From Phyllobacterium endophyticum (GTDB taxonomy: Bacteria > Pseudomonadota > Alphaproteobacteria > Rhizobiales > Rhizobiaceae), in assembly GCF_003010935.1 (NCBI RefSeq), contig NZ_PGGN01000002.1, positions 62,001 to 126,000 on the forward strand: 64,000 nucleotides of DNA, given 5' to 3'. The translations under genes and the position numbers were made by a program. Below, piece by piece: positions 17,549 to 26,756 of the stretch; position 1 is the first letter of the stretch; every line of letters begins with the position of its first letter. A model generated the notes under the pieces. The model did no database searches and was not told the origin of the DNA. It was given only the letters and a program-made list of their open reading frames with translations.

Positions 17549-18961
17549 CTAGTCGTCCAGCACCCAGGTATCCTTCGTACCGCCTCCCTGGCTTGAGTTC
17601 ACGACAAGCGAGCCTTCCTTCAGGGCCACACGTGTAAGCCCTCCGGGGGTGATGCGGATGCGGTCGGAGACCAGCACGAAAGGGCGCAGATCCACGTGAC
17701 GTGGCGCAAGGCCCTTCTGCGTCATAATCGGTGTCGTCGACAATGCCAGCGTTGGCTGTGCGATGTAATTCTTCGGGTTAGCCTTGAGTTTCAGGGCAAA
17801 TGCCTCGCATTCCTTTTTGGACGCCGCGGGGCCGACGAGCATCCCGTATCCGCCTGAACCGTGAACCTCCTTGACCACAAGATCGGAGAGATTCTCGAGG
17901 ACATATTTGAGTGTATCCGGCTCGGAACACCGATGAGTCGGGACATTCTCCAGAATTGCTTTGCGACCCGTGTAGAATTCCACGATCTCGGGCATGTAGG
18001 AGTACAGGGCCTTGTCGTCGGCAATCCCCGTACCCGGCGCATTTGCGATCGTGATATTGCCCGAACGGTAAACATCCATGATGCCGGCAACACCGAGCGC
18101 TGAATCGCGCCGAAAGGTAAGGGGATCGAGGTAGGAATCGTCGACACGCCTGTAAAGAACGTCAATGGCGCGGTTACCCTCCGTAGTCCGCATCACGACC
18201 CTGCCGTTCTCGATCTTCAGGTCGCTTCCTTCGACGAGTTCAACACCCATCTGGTCCGCGAGAAAGGCATGTTCGAAGTAGGCCGAGTTGAAGATACCCG
18301 GCGTCAACACGGCGATGGTAGGCGTTCCCTCGCAGCCGGGCGGTGCAACCGCTGCCAGCGATTGTCGTAGCAGCTTGGGATATGTTTCGACAGGGCGTAC
18401 CTTGATTTGCTGAAACAGTTCCGGAAAAAGCTGCATCATCGTTTCGCGGTTTTCCAGCATGTAGGAAACGCCCGAAGGTGTGCGCGCATTGTCTTCCAGA
18501 ACGTAGAACTGGTTTTCTTCTGTCCTGACAATGTCCACGCCAATGATATGGGTGTAAACATTTCCCGGTGGTCTGAACCCTACCATCTCCGGAAGGTAAG
18601 CATCATTGTGCGTAAAAAGTTCTCGTGGGATTCTTCCTGCACGGATGATTTCCTGCCGGTGATAGATGTCATCCAGGAACGCATTGAGAGCCATGACGCG
18701 CTGCTCGATACCTTGGGAGAGGCGGCGCCATTCGTTGCCAGTAATGATGCGGGGAATGATATCGAAAGGTATGAGACGTTCGGCGGCTTCTTCGTCGCCA
18801 TAGACTGCAAAGGTGATCCCGGTCTTGCGAAAAACGTTTTCTGCGTCGAGTGACTTCTGAGCCAACCGCTCAGGATTCTGGGTGTCGAGCCAGCATTTCA
18901 GTTGTTCATATGGCGGCCGCACGTCACCGCTGGTTTTGATCATCTCATCAAATGGCTTCAC
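17549..18961 (-). CDS. Circularly permuted type 2 ATP-grasp protein
   Basis: The 470-residue protein matches the circularly permuted ATP-grasp family (DUF404/DUF407). VLEDNARTPSGVSYMLENR, VLTPGIFNSAYFEHAFLA, VLYRRVDDSYLDP and VVKEVHGSGGYGMLVGP are characteristic; the last contains the glycine-rich, ATP-binding loop with Lys. ATP-grasp ligases activate a carboxylate as an acyl phosphate and join it to an amine, so it is predicted to form peptide or amide bonds. The start is GTG 18961, with AAGGGGA 7 bases upstream. It is the first gene of the operon that ends with Anbu. Confidence 0.93.
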   Translation of the reverse strand: MKPFDEMIKTSGDVRPPYEQLKCWLDTQNPERLAQKSLDAENVFRKTGITFAVYGDEEAAERLIPFDIIPRIITGNEWRRLSQGIEQRVMALNAFLDDIYHRQEIIRAGRIPRELFTHNDAYLPEMVGFRPPGNVYTHIIGVDIVRTEENQFYVLEDNARTPSGVSYMLENRETMMQLFPELFQQIKVRPVETYPKLLRQSLAAVAPPGCEGTPTIAVLTPGIFNSAYFEHAFLADQMGVELVEGSDLKIENGRVVMRTTEGNRAIDVLYRRVDDSYLDPLTFRRDSALGVAGIMDVYRSGNITIANAPGTGIADDKALYSYMPEIVEFYTGRKAILENVPTHRCSEPDTLKYVLENLSDLVVKEVHGSGGYGMLVGPAASKKECEAFALKLKANPKNYIAQPTLALSTTPIMTQKGLAPRHVDLRPFVLVSDRIRITPGGLTRVALKEGSLVVNSSQGGGTKDTWVLDD

Positions 18962-19130
18962 TCAAAATCCCCTTCATATGAGCGTCATTCAAGCGGGTTC
19001 AGCAAAAAAAGCAAGCACATTCCATTGTTGAGGGATGACTGCGGAAGCACGGCTCAAAAATTAGGCAGCTATGGCAAATTCAGGGCAAGCGCAATTCGAT
19101 CTTCGTCTAATGTGTGAGCGCTGTTGAAGA

Positions 19131-19165
19131 TGAAAAGAGCCCGGTCACCAAAGGGGCCGGGCTCT
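19131..19165 (-). terminator. Rho-independent terminator of the BA14K gene
   Basis: A 9-bp perfect stem pairs 19136-19144 with 19157-19165 around a 12-base loop. Reading the minus strand, the stem is followed by TTTTCATC. It lies 22 bases downstream of the BA14K stop codon. Confidence 0.75.
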
Positions 19166-19186
19166 GGGAACATTACTCAGAATGCC

Positions 19187-19660
19187 TTAGTAGGGCGATA
19201 CGCACTGGCGGCGCGGACCATTGTTGGGCTGATATGTGTTGTCATAAGCCCTGTAGGACCGATAGCGATTATAGCACCACCGTGTGTGAGCGCTGCCAGC
19301 CCTGTAGACTGGGCGGGGCGCAATGGCATTTCCGATCACCAGGCCTGTACCGAAAGCAGCCAGCGGGAACCATGCGCCATTATAGTAGCGATAACCCGGG
19401 CGGCGATAGTCGTAGCCCCGGTGACCTCTGTACCAATAGCGACCACCCCGGTAGCGATCTCCGCGCCAGCGGTCTCGGCGCCAACGATCACCCCGCCAGC
19501 GATCTTCACGATAACGGCGGTATTGCACCTGATCCACATTGGTGCTGCCCGTCTCTATGCTCAAAGGCGTCAGCGGCGCCGAGTAGGCAGGCATCGGTCC
19601 GACAGAAACCATCCCGACCGCCATCGCAAAGCCAGCCAGTATCGAAGTAAGCTTCCTCAA
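19187..19660 (-). CDS. BA14K-family exported protein with Arg/Trp/Tyr-rich repeats
   Basis: The 157-residue protein has a signal peptide ending near AYS/AP (about residue 28). A stretch rich in Arg, Tyr, Trp and Asp follows, with short tandem RWRGD-like units (about residues 48-80). The conserved BA14K module closes the protein: [20 protein letters not shown] then a Cys near the end, suggesting a disulfide. BA14K was described as an immunoreactive, lectin-like Brucella protein; family members are common in Rhizobiales. The start is TTG 19660, fixed by a perfect GGAGG 5 bases upstream. It stands alone with its own terminator. Confidence 0.9.
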   Translation of the reverse strand: MRKLTSILAGFAMAVGMVSVGPMPAYSAPLTPLSIETGSTNVDQVQYRRYREDRWRGDRWRRDRWRGDRYRGGRYWYRGHRGYDYRRPGYRYYNGAWFPLAAFGTGLVIGNAIAPRPVYRAGSAHTRWCYNRYRSYRAYDNTYQPNNGPRRQCVSPY

Positions 19661-19799
19661 TTTTTCCTCCTGGAATCCCGGGACTGTCTGGTCCCGTTCT
19701 TATTGTAAAAGCAAAAACATCTCGGATGATAGGCAAACGCCACCTAACACCTGCAGCTGGTTAACGCGCAGACAAAAAAGTCGTTCCAATTCAGGCGGT

Positions 19800-20483
19800 T
19801 CAGGCGCTGACTGCACCTATCAAATCGTCAGCAAGCTCGACCTTCAACTCACGAAAGTGTGAGATGACCCGGCTTGGTTCATAGCTTGCGACCGGCAGGT
19901 CCGAATAGCCGAAATCTACAGCAATCACCGGGATACCAGCAGCCTTCGCTGTGTTGATATCGGTTTGACTGTCGCCGACCATCACACAACGATCGGGGTC
20001 ACCACCGGCTTTGCGGATAGTCTCGATCAGATGGCGCGGATCGGGCTTGCGGAACTCAAATGTATCGCCACCGCAAATGGCACCGAACCGCGCAGATTGT
20101 CCCAGGCCCGCCAGGAGTTTGACGGACAAGCCCTCAAACTTGTTCGTGCATACCGCAAGCAGGTATCCGGCGCTCGACAATTCCTGCATTGCCTGTTCGG
20201 CTCCTTCGTAAAGTGCGGAGTGCCCTGGCATGTTTGCACCATAGTGCTCGACGAAAATGTCCACGAGCCAGTCGAGTTGTTCCGGGCTCAGCAGTTTTTG
20301 CTGTGCTTCGAACGCTCGCTCGATCATCACGCGTCCGCCGTGTCCGACATAGCGGCGCAAAGTGACCGGATCGACTTTCTGCAGGCCTGCTTCGTCGAGG
20401 CAATGATTGAGACTGTCGAGAAGGTCTGGCGCGGTATCCACCAGAGTTCCGTCAAGATCAAATACGACAATAGGTTTGGACAT
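19800..20483 (-). CDS. gph: Phosphoglycolate phosphatase
   Basis: The 227-residue haloacid-dehalogenase enzyme removes phosphate from 2-phosphoglycolate, a product of DNA repair and of RuBisCO oxygenation. Motif I is VVFDLDGTLVDTAPD with the nucleophile and acid aspartates, motif II is AVCTNK, motif III includes the lysine of FRKPDP, and motif IV is MVGDSQTDINTA. The ATG at 20483 begins motif I directly and has AGGAA 6 bases upstream; a longer in-frame reading to 20585 is not supported. It diverges from rpiA, and related genomes often keep gph and rpiA side by side. Confidence 0.93.
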   Translation of the reverse strand: MSKPIVVFDLDGTLVDTAPDLLDSLNHCLDEAGLQKVDPVTLRRYVGHGGRVMIERAFEAQQKLLSPEQLDWLVDIFVEHYGANMPGHSALYEGAEQAMQELSSAGYLLAVCTNKFEGLSVKLLAGLGQSARFGAICGGDTFEFRKPDPRHLIETIRKAGGDPDRCVMVGDSQTDINTAKAAGIPVIAVDFGYSDLPVASYEPSRVISHFRELKVELADDLIGAVSA

Positions 20484-20678
20484 ATATGTTCCTGTGGCAT
20501 CCATAGCCGATTGCGAAACCGAGGACTTGCCGGTTTTCAAGAGGTGACCTTCCCACACTGAAGTATAAGGTGGGCGCAAAATCAAGCGACGAGCCTTGAC
20601 CCGGTCGCCTGACGTGTTAGGGAGCCAGTGTCAAGTCAAAGCGATGACAAGTCAAAGCTACAAGAAGGCGCACCGTCC

Positions 20679-21386
20679 ATGGATGCCAAATCGCTGAAGA
20701 TCAAAGCTGCAGCCGAGGCGCTCACCTATGTGAGGGACGGCATGCGGCTCGGTATCGGGACCGGCTCGACCGCCGAGGAATTCGTGCGGCTTCTAGCCGT
20801 CAAAGTTGCCTCTGGAATGAAGATCATCGGCGTGCCGACCTCAGAACGTACCGCGGGTCTTTGCCGCGAACTTGGCGTCCAGCTTACCACCTTGGAGGAA
20901 ACGCCCCAGCTTGATCTGACGATCGACGGTGCCGACGAAATCGACCCGGATCTCTCCTTGATCAAGGGTGGGGGTGGTGCACTGCTGCGGGAAAAAATTG
21001 TTGCCGCGGCATCAAGCCGGATGATCGTGATCGCAGACGAATCGAAACTGGTGGGGGCACTGGGTGCGTTCGCCCTGCCCATCGAAGTCAATCGATTTGG
21101 GCTTGCAGCGACCAGATTTGCCATCGAACGTGCCGCTGGCGACCTTGAACTTGCAGGTCCGGTTACATTGAGGATGACGAGCAAGGAACCATTTGTTACA
21201 GACGGCGGGCATTTGATCCTGGATGCATCTTTTGGCCGCATTCCGGATACAAGAGCTTTGTCGAACGCTCTGCACGCCATACCCGGTGTAGTGGAGCATG
21301 GACTTTTTCTGGGACTGGCGCGCGTGGCCATTTTGGCCGGGGCTGACGGGATCAGAACGCTGACCTCCGCGCTTGGCAAGGTGTAA
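20679..21386 (+). CDS. rpiA: Ribose-5-phosphate isomerase A
   Basis: The 235-residue enzyme interconverts ribose-5-phosphate and ribulose-5-phosphate in the pentose phosphate pathway. [16 protein letters not shown] binds the phosphate, [27 protein letters not shown] contains the catalytic Asp-Glu pair and lysine, and VNRFG is conserved. ATG 20679 gives the standard family length and has AGAAGG about 10 bases upstream. An in-frame GTG at 20628 would add 17 residues of low-complexity polar sequence and is less likely. Confidence 0.95.
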   Translation: MDAKSLKIKAAAEALTYVRDGMRLGIGTGSTAEEFVRLLAVKVASGMKIIGVPTSERTAGLCRELGVQLTTLEETPQLDLTIDGADEIDPDLSLIKGGGGALLREKIVAAASSRMIVIADESKLVGALGAFALPIEVNRFGLAATRFAIERAAGDLELAGPVTLRMTSKEPFVTDGGHLILDASFGRIPDTRALSNALHAIPGVVEHGLFLGLARVAILAGADGIRTLTSALGKV

Positions 21387-21475
21387 GCGCGTATTTGAAT
21401 CTGCGCAGAACATTCTGAAAATCGATGATGATTTTTGGGTTCTCGCGACAACGTTGAAAACGGAGCGATAAATTC

Positions 21476-22054
21476 ATGAACCGAGCAACTGGCTTTCGCC
21501 GCTTGATTGCACCTTTGGCTGTCGTAATCATGATTGGCGGTCTCGGCGCCGCTCAGGCGCAGGATGCAAACGCCAATAGCAATGTCACTCCGTCGCATCT
21601 TGCTGCGGCGCGGGCTGCTATTTCTGCGATCAAGGCTACAGACCAGTTCGATACGATCCTGCCGAATGTTGCACAGCAGCTGAAGGTTGAACTGGTCCAG
21701 AAGGACCCTAATCTTGAGTCGATTATCAGCGCAGCCGTCGACGAACAGGCCTTGGCACTTGCAGCGCGCCGGGCCGATCTCGAGAATGAAGCCGCCCGCG
21801 CCTACGCCGTGTCCTTCAACGAAGAGGAACTGAACGCAATCACCGGGTTCTACAACTCAGAAGCTGGTAAAAAACTGTTGTCCGAAGGGCCGATCGTTAC
21901 GCGTGAAGTCATGAAGGCAGCAGGCATCTGGCAACGCGGTATTGCACGGGATCTTGCCCAGGCAGTCGCCGAAAAGGTTGTTGCGGCTGCAGCCGCGACT
22001 GCCCCTGCTCAGGCACCGGCCGCACCGGCACCAGCGCAACAAAAGAAGCCCTGA
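21476..22054 (+). CDS. DUF2059 exported protein
   Basis: The 192-residue protein has a signal peptide ending near AQA/QD (about residue 29) and a DUF2059 domain. The family core EEELNAITGFYNSEAGKKLL is clear. An alanine/proline/glutamine-rich tail follows. Function is unknown; DUF2059 proteins are periplasmic and helical, and are often paired with housekeeping genes. It follows rpiA by 89 bases on the same strand and ends at a strong terminator, so it may be the second gene of an rpiA transcript. Confidence 0.85.
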   Translation: MNRATGFRRLIAPLAVVIMIGGLGAAQAQDANANSNVTPSHLAAARAAISAIKATDQFDTILPNVAQQLKVELVQKDPNLESIISAAVDEQALALAARRADLENEAARAYAVSFNEEELNAITGFYNSEAGKKLLSEGPIVTREVMKAAGIWQRGIARDLAQAVAEKVVAAAAATAPAQAPAAPAPAQQKKP

Positions 22055-22079
22055 GCTTCAACCCGGTTCGACATACGGA

Positions 22080-22114
22080 AAAGCCCGGCCGCAATGCCGG
22101 GCTTTGTTCTTTTA
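22080..22114 (+). terminator. Rho-independent terminator after the DUF2059 gene
   Basis: AAGCCCGGC at 22081-22089 pairs with GCCGGGCTT at 22096-22104 around a 6-base loop, followed by TTGTTCTTTT. It separates the DUF2059 gene from gor, which must therefore have its own promoter in the next 60 bases. Confidence 0.85.
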
Positions 22115-22171
22115 AGCCGCCACGATACAACCCATTTATGAAGCGCCCACCGAACACGGAGTGATTGCACC

Positions 22172-23566
22172 ATGCCAAGTTATGACTACGATCTATTCGT
22201 TATCGGGGGAGGTTCAGGCGGCGTTCGGGCAGGCAGGCTCGCTGGTGCGATGGGCAAAAAGGTTGGTCTCGCCGAAGAGTATCGTATGGGCGGAACATGC
22301 GTAATCCGTGGCTGCGTTCCAAAGAAACTGTTTGTCTACGCTTCACAATTTCCCGAACACTTCGCCGCTGCTGAAGGTTACGGTTGGAGCGTTGGAGAAA
22401 GCAAATTCGACTGGCCGACTCTGGTCGCCAACAAGGACCGGGAGATTGCGCGGCTTGAGGGGCTGTACCGGCAGGGGCTCGACAATTCAGACGTTGATAT
22501 TTTCGACAGCCGCGCGGTGCTTGTCGACGATCACACAATCGAAATCCTCGACACCGGAAAACGGATCACGGCTGACCAGATCCTCGTCGCTACGGGCGGC
22601 CATCCGAATCCGCATCCGGCTCTGCCCGGACACCAGTTGTGCATCAGCTCCAATGAAACCTTTCACCTTGAACATTTGCCGAAGGCGATCATCATCGAGG
22701 GAGGCGGCTATATCGCAGTTGAGTTCGCCAATATCTTTCATGGCCTCGGTGTTGAGACGACGCTGATCTACCGCGGAAAGGAGATATTGTCGCGCTTCGA
22801 CCACGATTTGCGGCAATTGCTGCATGCCGCCATGGTCGCCAAGGGAATTCGCGTGCGCTGCGTCGATGTGATCGAGGAGGTACGGCGGCAGAGTGATGGC
22901 CGGCTCGCCGCGCGTCTTTATTCCGGTGATGAGCTTGTCGCCGATCAGGTCATGCTGGCTATTGGCCGTGCACCGAACACGAAGTCCCTTGGACTTGAGC
23001 AGGCGGGAGTCGAGGTCGACGAACTTGGCGCAATAAAGGTTGACGAATATTCGCGCACGAGCCGGACCAATATCTGGGCAGTTGGCGACGTAACCAACCG
23101 CGTTCAGTTGACGCCCGTAGCCATCCATGAGGCAATGTGCTTTCTCGAGACGGCATTCAAGGATAATCCCACTAAACCCGATCATCGGCAGATTGCGACG
23201 GCAGTGTTCTCGCAACCGGAAATCGGTACAGTGGGACTGACCGAAGAAGAAGCCGGCAAGGAGTTCAGGCAGGTCGAGGTCTATCGGGCTCTTTTCCGGC
23301 CCATGCGCAACACGCTGTCAGGCGCCAAGGACAAGATGTTGACGAAGCTGATCGTCGACGGCGACAGCCGGAAAGTCATCGGGGCTCATATACTCGGCCC
23401 CGATGCTGGTGAAATGGCTCAGCTCTTGGCGATTCCGATCAAAGCCGGGTGCACGAAAGACGATTTTGATCGCACGATGGCGGTGCACCCCACCGCGTCG
23501 GAGGAACTGGTGACTATGTATAAGCCAAGCTACAGATTGGTGAATGGCGAACGTGTCGATGGATGA
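22172..23566 (+). CDS. gor: Glutathione-disulfide reductase
   Basis: The 464-residue FAD flavoenzyme reduces glutathione disulfide with NADPH. FAD binding is shown by DLFVIGGGSGGVRAGRLA, and the redox disulfide is C43-VIRG-C48. This spacing is the GR/dihydrolipoamide-type motif, and the arginine in it is common in plant and alphaproteobacterial GR. The NADPH domain has EGGGYIAVEFANIF, and the C-terminal interface has HPTASEE with the catalytic His-Glu pair. The stop overlaps the start of a gamma-glutamylcyclotransferase gene by 8 bases, tying glutathione reduction to turnover. Confidence 0.95.
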   Translation: MPSYDYDLFVIGGGSGGVRAGRLAGAMGKKVGLAEEYRMGGTCVIRGCVPKKLFVYASQFPEHFAAAEGYGWSVGESKFDWPTLVANKDREIARLEGLYRQGLDNSDVDIFDSRAVLVDDHTIEILDTGKRITADQILVATGGHPNPHPALPGHQLCISSNETFHLEHLPKAIIIEGGGYIAVEFANIFHGLGVETTLIYRGKEILSRFDHDLRQLLHAAMVAKGIRVRCVDVIEEVRRQSDGRLAARLYSGDELVADQVMLAIGRAPNTKSLGLEQAGVEVDELGAIKVDEYSRTSRTNIWAVGDVTNRVQLTPVAIHEAMCFLETAFKDNPTKPDHRQIATAVFSQPEIGTVGLTEEEAGKEFRQVEVYRALFRPMRNTLSGAKDKMLTKLIVDGDSRKVIGAHILGPDAGEMAQLLAIPIKAGCTKDDFDRTMAVHPTASEELVTMYKPSYRLVNGERVDG

Positions 23567-24197
23567 CATAAAAGCCCTCGCTAAAAACGGCAGACTGGTC
23601 GCTTATTTTGGTTATGGCTCGCTGGTGAACCGGCAAACATTGCGGACGAACATCGTGGAAGCCGTTCCCGCAAGGTTGCATGGCTGGCGGCGCCTGTGGC
23701 GCCCAAGTCGCAGCGAGGCTGCGCTTCCGGCTGCGCTTTTATCGGTCTGCCGGGATGAGGGCTCTAGCGTGGACGGCCTGCTGGTTTTCGACCATTTGGA
23801 AAATCTCGCATCTGTGGATTTGCGTGAGGAGAATTACGACAGGCGTAGCATCGAGGCTGCGGACATCGAAACCGCAGCACCTTTGCCAGAAGATGTGCCG
23901 ATTTACGTTTATGAAGCGCACCAGTTTGAGCCCGCCGAGCCTGTATCGCAGATCATCCTGCAATCCTATCTCGACGCGGTCATGCAGGGATTTCTGGTCG
24001 AGCATGGCGAAGAAGGGCTTCGTCGTTTCGTCTTCAAGACAGGATGTTTCAGCACGCCGATCTTCCCGGACCGCCCGTCACCAGCCTATCCGCGTGCCGT
24101 TAATCTGAGCGACGAAGAAATAGATATGTTCGACCGGTTGCTCGCGGAAATGGGCGCGAATTTCACCGACGTTTCAAGAGGCGGCGAAGTCGGCTAG
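23559..24197 (+). CDS. Gamma-glutamylcyclotransferase family protein
   Basis: The 212-residue protein has the AIG2/GGCT fold, with the substrate loop FGYGSLVNRQTL at the start and a downstream VDGLLVFDHLEN segment. These enzymes cleave gamma-glutamyl amides, such as glutathione, to 5-oxoproline. A C-terminal extension includes FKTGCFSTPIF. ATG 23559 overlaps the gor stop by 8 bases, and another in-frame ATG at 23544 would overlap it further; neither has a strong ribosome site, so translation is probably coupled to gor. The catalytic glutamate is not identified with confidence. Confidence 0.8.
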   Translation: MDDIKALAKNGRLVAYFGYGSLVNRQTLRTNIVEAVPARLHGWRRLWRPSRSEAALPAALLSVCRDEGSSVDGLLVFDHLENLASVDLREENYDRRSIEAADIETAAPLPEDVPIYVYEAHQFEPAEPVSQIILQSYLDAVMQGFLVEHGEEGLRRFVFKTGCFSTPIFPDRPSPAYPRAVNLSDEEIDMFDRLLAEMGANFTDVSRGGEVG

Positions 24198-24198
24198 G

Positions 24199-25077
24199 CT
24201 ACTTGCGTTTCGTGCCTCGAGGTGGCGCCCATGGGTACTTGTCCATGCAGTATCCAGTCGATGACTGCCGGCCAAAGCTTTCTTCGTGCTGCTTGCGGAA
24301 AAAGCCGAGATGGCCAACGGGACCTGGAGCGCTTTCATGCGGCGAAAGCCACAGTTCCCGAATTGCGGCGTTGTTGTAGTGGACAAGCAAAGCATCAACC
24401 GCTTTTGGCGTACCCCACACGTCATCCGTAATGCCTACGGAAAGGATGGGGATGCGCACCGATTGAAAATGTCTGGCCTCCGGTACCTTCGGATCCGCAA
24501 ACAGGAAATTCGGATTGCGGCACCAGCGCGCCCAATCGCGGAACACGCTGCCGGGGAGGGCTTCGCCCAATCCGCCCCATTTCGGAAATTTGCCGAACGG
24601 GATGGTGAGCGGGACGCCGAGCAGATTCATTCTGGCGAAGACAGCGAATGGCTCTGCCGTATTCCGATAATAGCCCGAAAGCGAGGCGAGTGCAGTATAG
24701 CGCTGAAAGTCCGACGAGCGGTTGCTTAGCCCGAGCGCCACGCCGCCAAAGGAATGGCCTATGCCCACGAGAGGATGCGGCCCGGAAATACGCTTTAAAT
24801 TATCCAGTGCTGCAGGAAAATCCAGCGCACCCCAGTCCTTCATGTTGAGACGTGCCTTCCAACCTTTTGGCGCAACAGATGCTGCGACGCCCCTGTAATC
24901 GTAGGTGAGAACGGTCGATGCACCGAACCGGATCAGTCGATCAGCGAAATGACGGTAAAATTTCGCGGGAACAGCCGCAGCTGGCGAGATCAGAACTGCC
25001 GGCCCGGCACCGGTGCCTTCAAAAATTGAGCCGCTTAGCGGATAGCCGTCCGAGGCTTCGAAACTAATCTGACGCAT
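24199..25077 (-). CDS. Alpha/beta hydrolase (COG4757-like)
   Basis: The 292-residue predicted hydrolase has the nucleophile elbow GIGHSFGGVAL with Ser, a possible acid in GITDDVWGTP, and a C-terminal histidine in VGHLGFFRK; this triad arrangement is typical of COG4757 proteins. FDxR-like ligand features are not obvious and the substrate is unknown. ATG 25077 is chosen because GGAG lies 6 bases upstream; ATG 25089 is in frame four codons earlier with AAGG very near. It converges with the gamma-glutamylcyclotransferase gene, one base apart. Confidence 0.88.
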   Translation of the reverse strand: MRQISFEASDGYPLSGSIFEGTGAGPAVLISPAAAVPAKFYRHFADRLIRFGASTVLTYDYRGVAASVAPKGWKARLNMKDWGALDFPAALDNLKRISGPHPLVGIGHSFGGVALGLSNRSSDFQRYTALASLSGYYRNTAEPFAVFARMNLLGVPLTIPFGKFPKWGGLGEALPGSVFRDWARWCRNPNFLFADPKVPEARHFQSVRIPILSVGITDDVWGTPKAVDALLVHYNNAAIRELWLSPHESAPGPVGHLGFFRKQHEESFGRQSSTGYCMDKYPWAPPRGTKRK

Positions 25078-25156
25078 GGCTCGCTCCATTTACCTTAACG
25101 TCAACGTAAGTCATATTGCGTGACAGGACAACGGCCATCCAAAAGAAACGGACTTT

Positions 25157-25176
25157 CCGCAGCCGTGCGGTTTTGT
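25157..25176 (+). promoter_or_regulatory. Short stem-loop plus T-run in the DAHP synthase leader
   Basis: CCGCA and TGCGG (25157-25161 and 25166-25170) pair around a 4-base loop and are followed by TTTTGT. It lies 120 bases upstream of the DAHP synthase start, on the side where a leader would be. It resembles a small terminator and could serve attenuation of aromatic amino-acid synthesis. No aromatic-rich leader peptide was found, so this stays tentative. Confidence 0.3.
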
Positions 25177-25295
25177 CTGCGGGCCAACGGGACTGGTGTA
25201 TCCCATATAATTGGACTATATGAGCGCCTTCCGGCAAGTCCGGATAAGTCTCAAACGAACGCTACCAATATGGAAAGCAAGTAACAGGTGCAATA

Positions 25296-26675
25296 ATGAC
25301 GAAGAACTGGACACCGACTTCCTGGAGAGGCAAACCTATCAAGCAGGTGCCTTATTACCCGGACGCTCAGGCTGTGAGCGATGTCGAGGCCCGTCTTCGT
25401 ACTTATCCGCCGTTGGTTTTTGCAGGTGAGGCTCGCAAGCTCAAGAAGCAGCTTGCCGCCGTCTCCAGGGGAGAAAGTTTTCTTCTGCAGGGTGGAGACT
25501 GCGCCGAGAGCTTTGCCGAGCATGGCGCGGACAATATCCGCGATTTCTTCCGCGTGTTCCTGCAAATGGCCGTTGTGCTGACCTTTGGCGCTTCTCAGCC
25601 CATCGTCAAGGTCGGCCGTATCGCTGGTCAGTTCGCCAAGCCTCGCTCCTCGGATACTGAAACCAAGAATGGCATTGAACTCCCGATTTATCGGGGCGAT
25701 ATCATCAATGGTACCGAGTTCACGGAGCAGTCGCGGATTCCGGATCCTGCCCGGCAGGAGATGGCGTACCGCCAGTCTGCCGCGACGCTCAATCTTCTGC
25801 GGGCATTTGCTCAAGGCGGCTATGCCAATCTGGAGAACGTAAACCAGTGGATGATGGGGTTTGTCGCCGACAGTCCCCAGGGCGAGCGCTATGGCCAATT
25901 GGCGCGCCGTATTTCCGAGACCGTAGACTTCATGCGGGCCGTCGGCATCACCGCAGAAACGAACGCGCAGTTGCGCGAGACGGATTTCTACACCAGCCAC
26001 GAAGCATTGCTGCTCGGCTACGAGGAGGCGCTGACTCGCGTCGATTCAACGTCAGGCGACTGGTATGCGACATCGGGCCACATGATCTGGGTGGGCGATC
26101 GTACGCGCCAGGCCGACCATGCGCATGTCGAATACTGTCGCGGCATTAAGAACCCGCTCGGCCTCAAGTGCGGGCCGTCGCTGGAAACGGATGATCTGCT
26201 GCGCTTGATCGATCTGCTCAATCCAGCTAACGAGCCAGGCCGCCTGACATTGATTGCCCGCTTCGGTCATGACAAGGTCGCCGATCACTTGCCCAAGCTT
26301 ATCCGTGCGGTGCAAAAGGAAGGTCGCCAGGTCGTCTGGTCATGTGACCCCATGCATGGCAATACGATCACAGCAAATGGCTATAAGACACGGCCGTTCG
26401 ACCGCATCTTGAAAGAGGTCGAGGTCTTCTTCGGCGTACACCACGCGGAAGGAACTTATCCTGGCGGCATTCACATCGAGATGACCGGCAACAACGTCAC
26501 CGAATGCACGGGCGGTGCGCGGGCGATATCGGCAGAAGACCTGCAGGATCGCTACCACACGCATTGCGATCCTCGTCTCAACGCCGATCAGGCGCTCGAA
26601 CTGGCGTTTCTCGTTGCCGAGCTCCTCAAGAAGGAACGCGACAGCCACCCGCAGAAACTGGCCGTCAACGCCTGA
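25296..26675 (+). CDS. aroG: Class II 3-deoxy-7-phosphoheptulonate synthase (DAHP synthase)
   Basis: The 459-residue enzyme condenses phosphoenolpyruvate and erythrose-4-phosphate, the first step of the shikimate pathway. It is a class II (plant/Mycobacterium-type) enzyme. [12 protein letters not shown] holds the metal-binding cysteine, and [22 protein letters not shown] and CDPMHGNTI are conserved catalytic segments. Late in the protein [18 protein letters not shown] provides metal ligands. It is preceded by a 200-base leader that holds a small stem-loop and is followed by a terminator. Confidence 0.95.
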   Translation: MTKNWTPTSWRGKPIKQVPYYPDAQAVSDVEARLRTYPPLVFAGEARKLKKQLAAVSRGESFLLQGGDCAESFAEHGADNIRDFFRVFLQMAVVLTFGASQPIVKVGRIAGQFAKPRSSDTETKNGIELPIYRGDIINGTEFTEQSRIPDPARQEMAYRQSAATLNLLRAFAQGGYANLENVNQWMMGFVADSPQGERYGQLARRISETVDFMRAVGITAETNAQLRETDFYTSHEALLLGYEEALTRVDSTSGDWYATSGHMIWVGDRTRQADHAHVEYCRGIKNPLGLKCGPSLETDDLLRLIDLLNPANEPGRLTLIARFGHDKVADHLPKLIRAVQKEGRQVVWSCDPMHGNTITANGYKTRPFDRILKEVEVFFGVHHAEGTYPGGIHIEMTGNNVTECTGGARAISAEDLQDRYHTHCDPRLNADQALELAFLVAELLKKERDSHPQKLAVNA

Positions 26676-26702
26676 GCGACAGGCTGCCTAGAAACGTTTG
26701 GC

Positions 26703-26739
26703 GAGGGCGGTCTTCAAGATCGCCCTTCGTTTTTATAAT
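26703..26739 (+). terminator. Rho-independent terminator after DAHP synthase
   Basis: A GGGCGGTCTT / AAGATCGCCC stem (one G:U pair) with almost no loop, then TTCGTTTTTAT, lies about 30 bases after the DAHP synthase stop. The small gene at 26757 begins just beyond it. Confidence 0.8.
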
Positions 26740-26756
26740 ATGGTTGAGGCCTGAAG

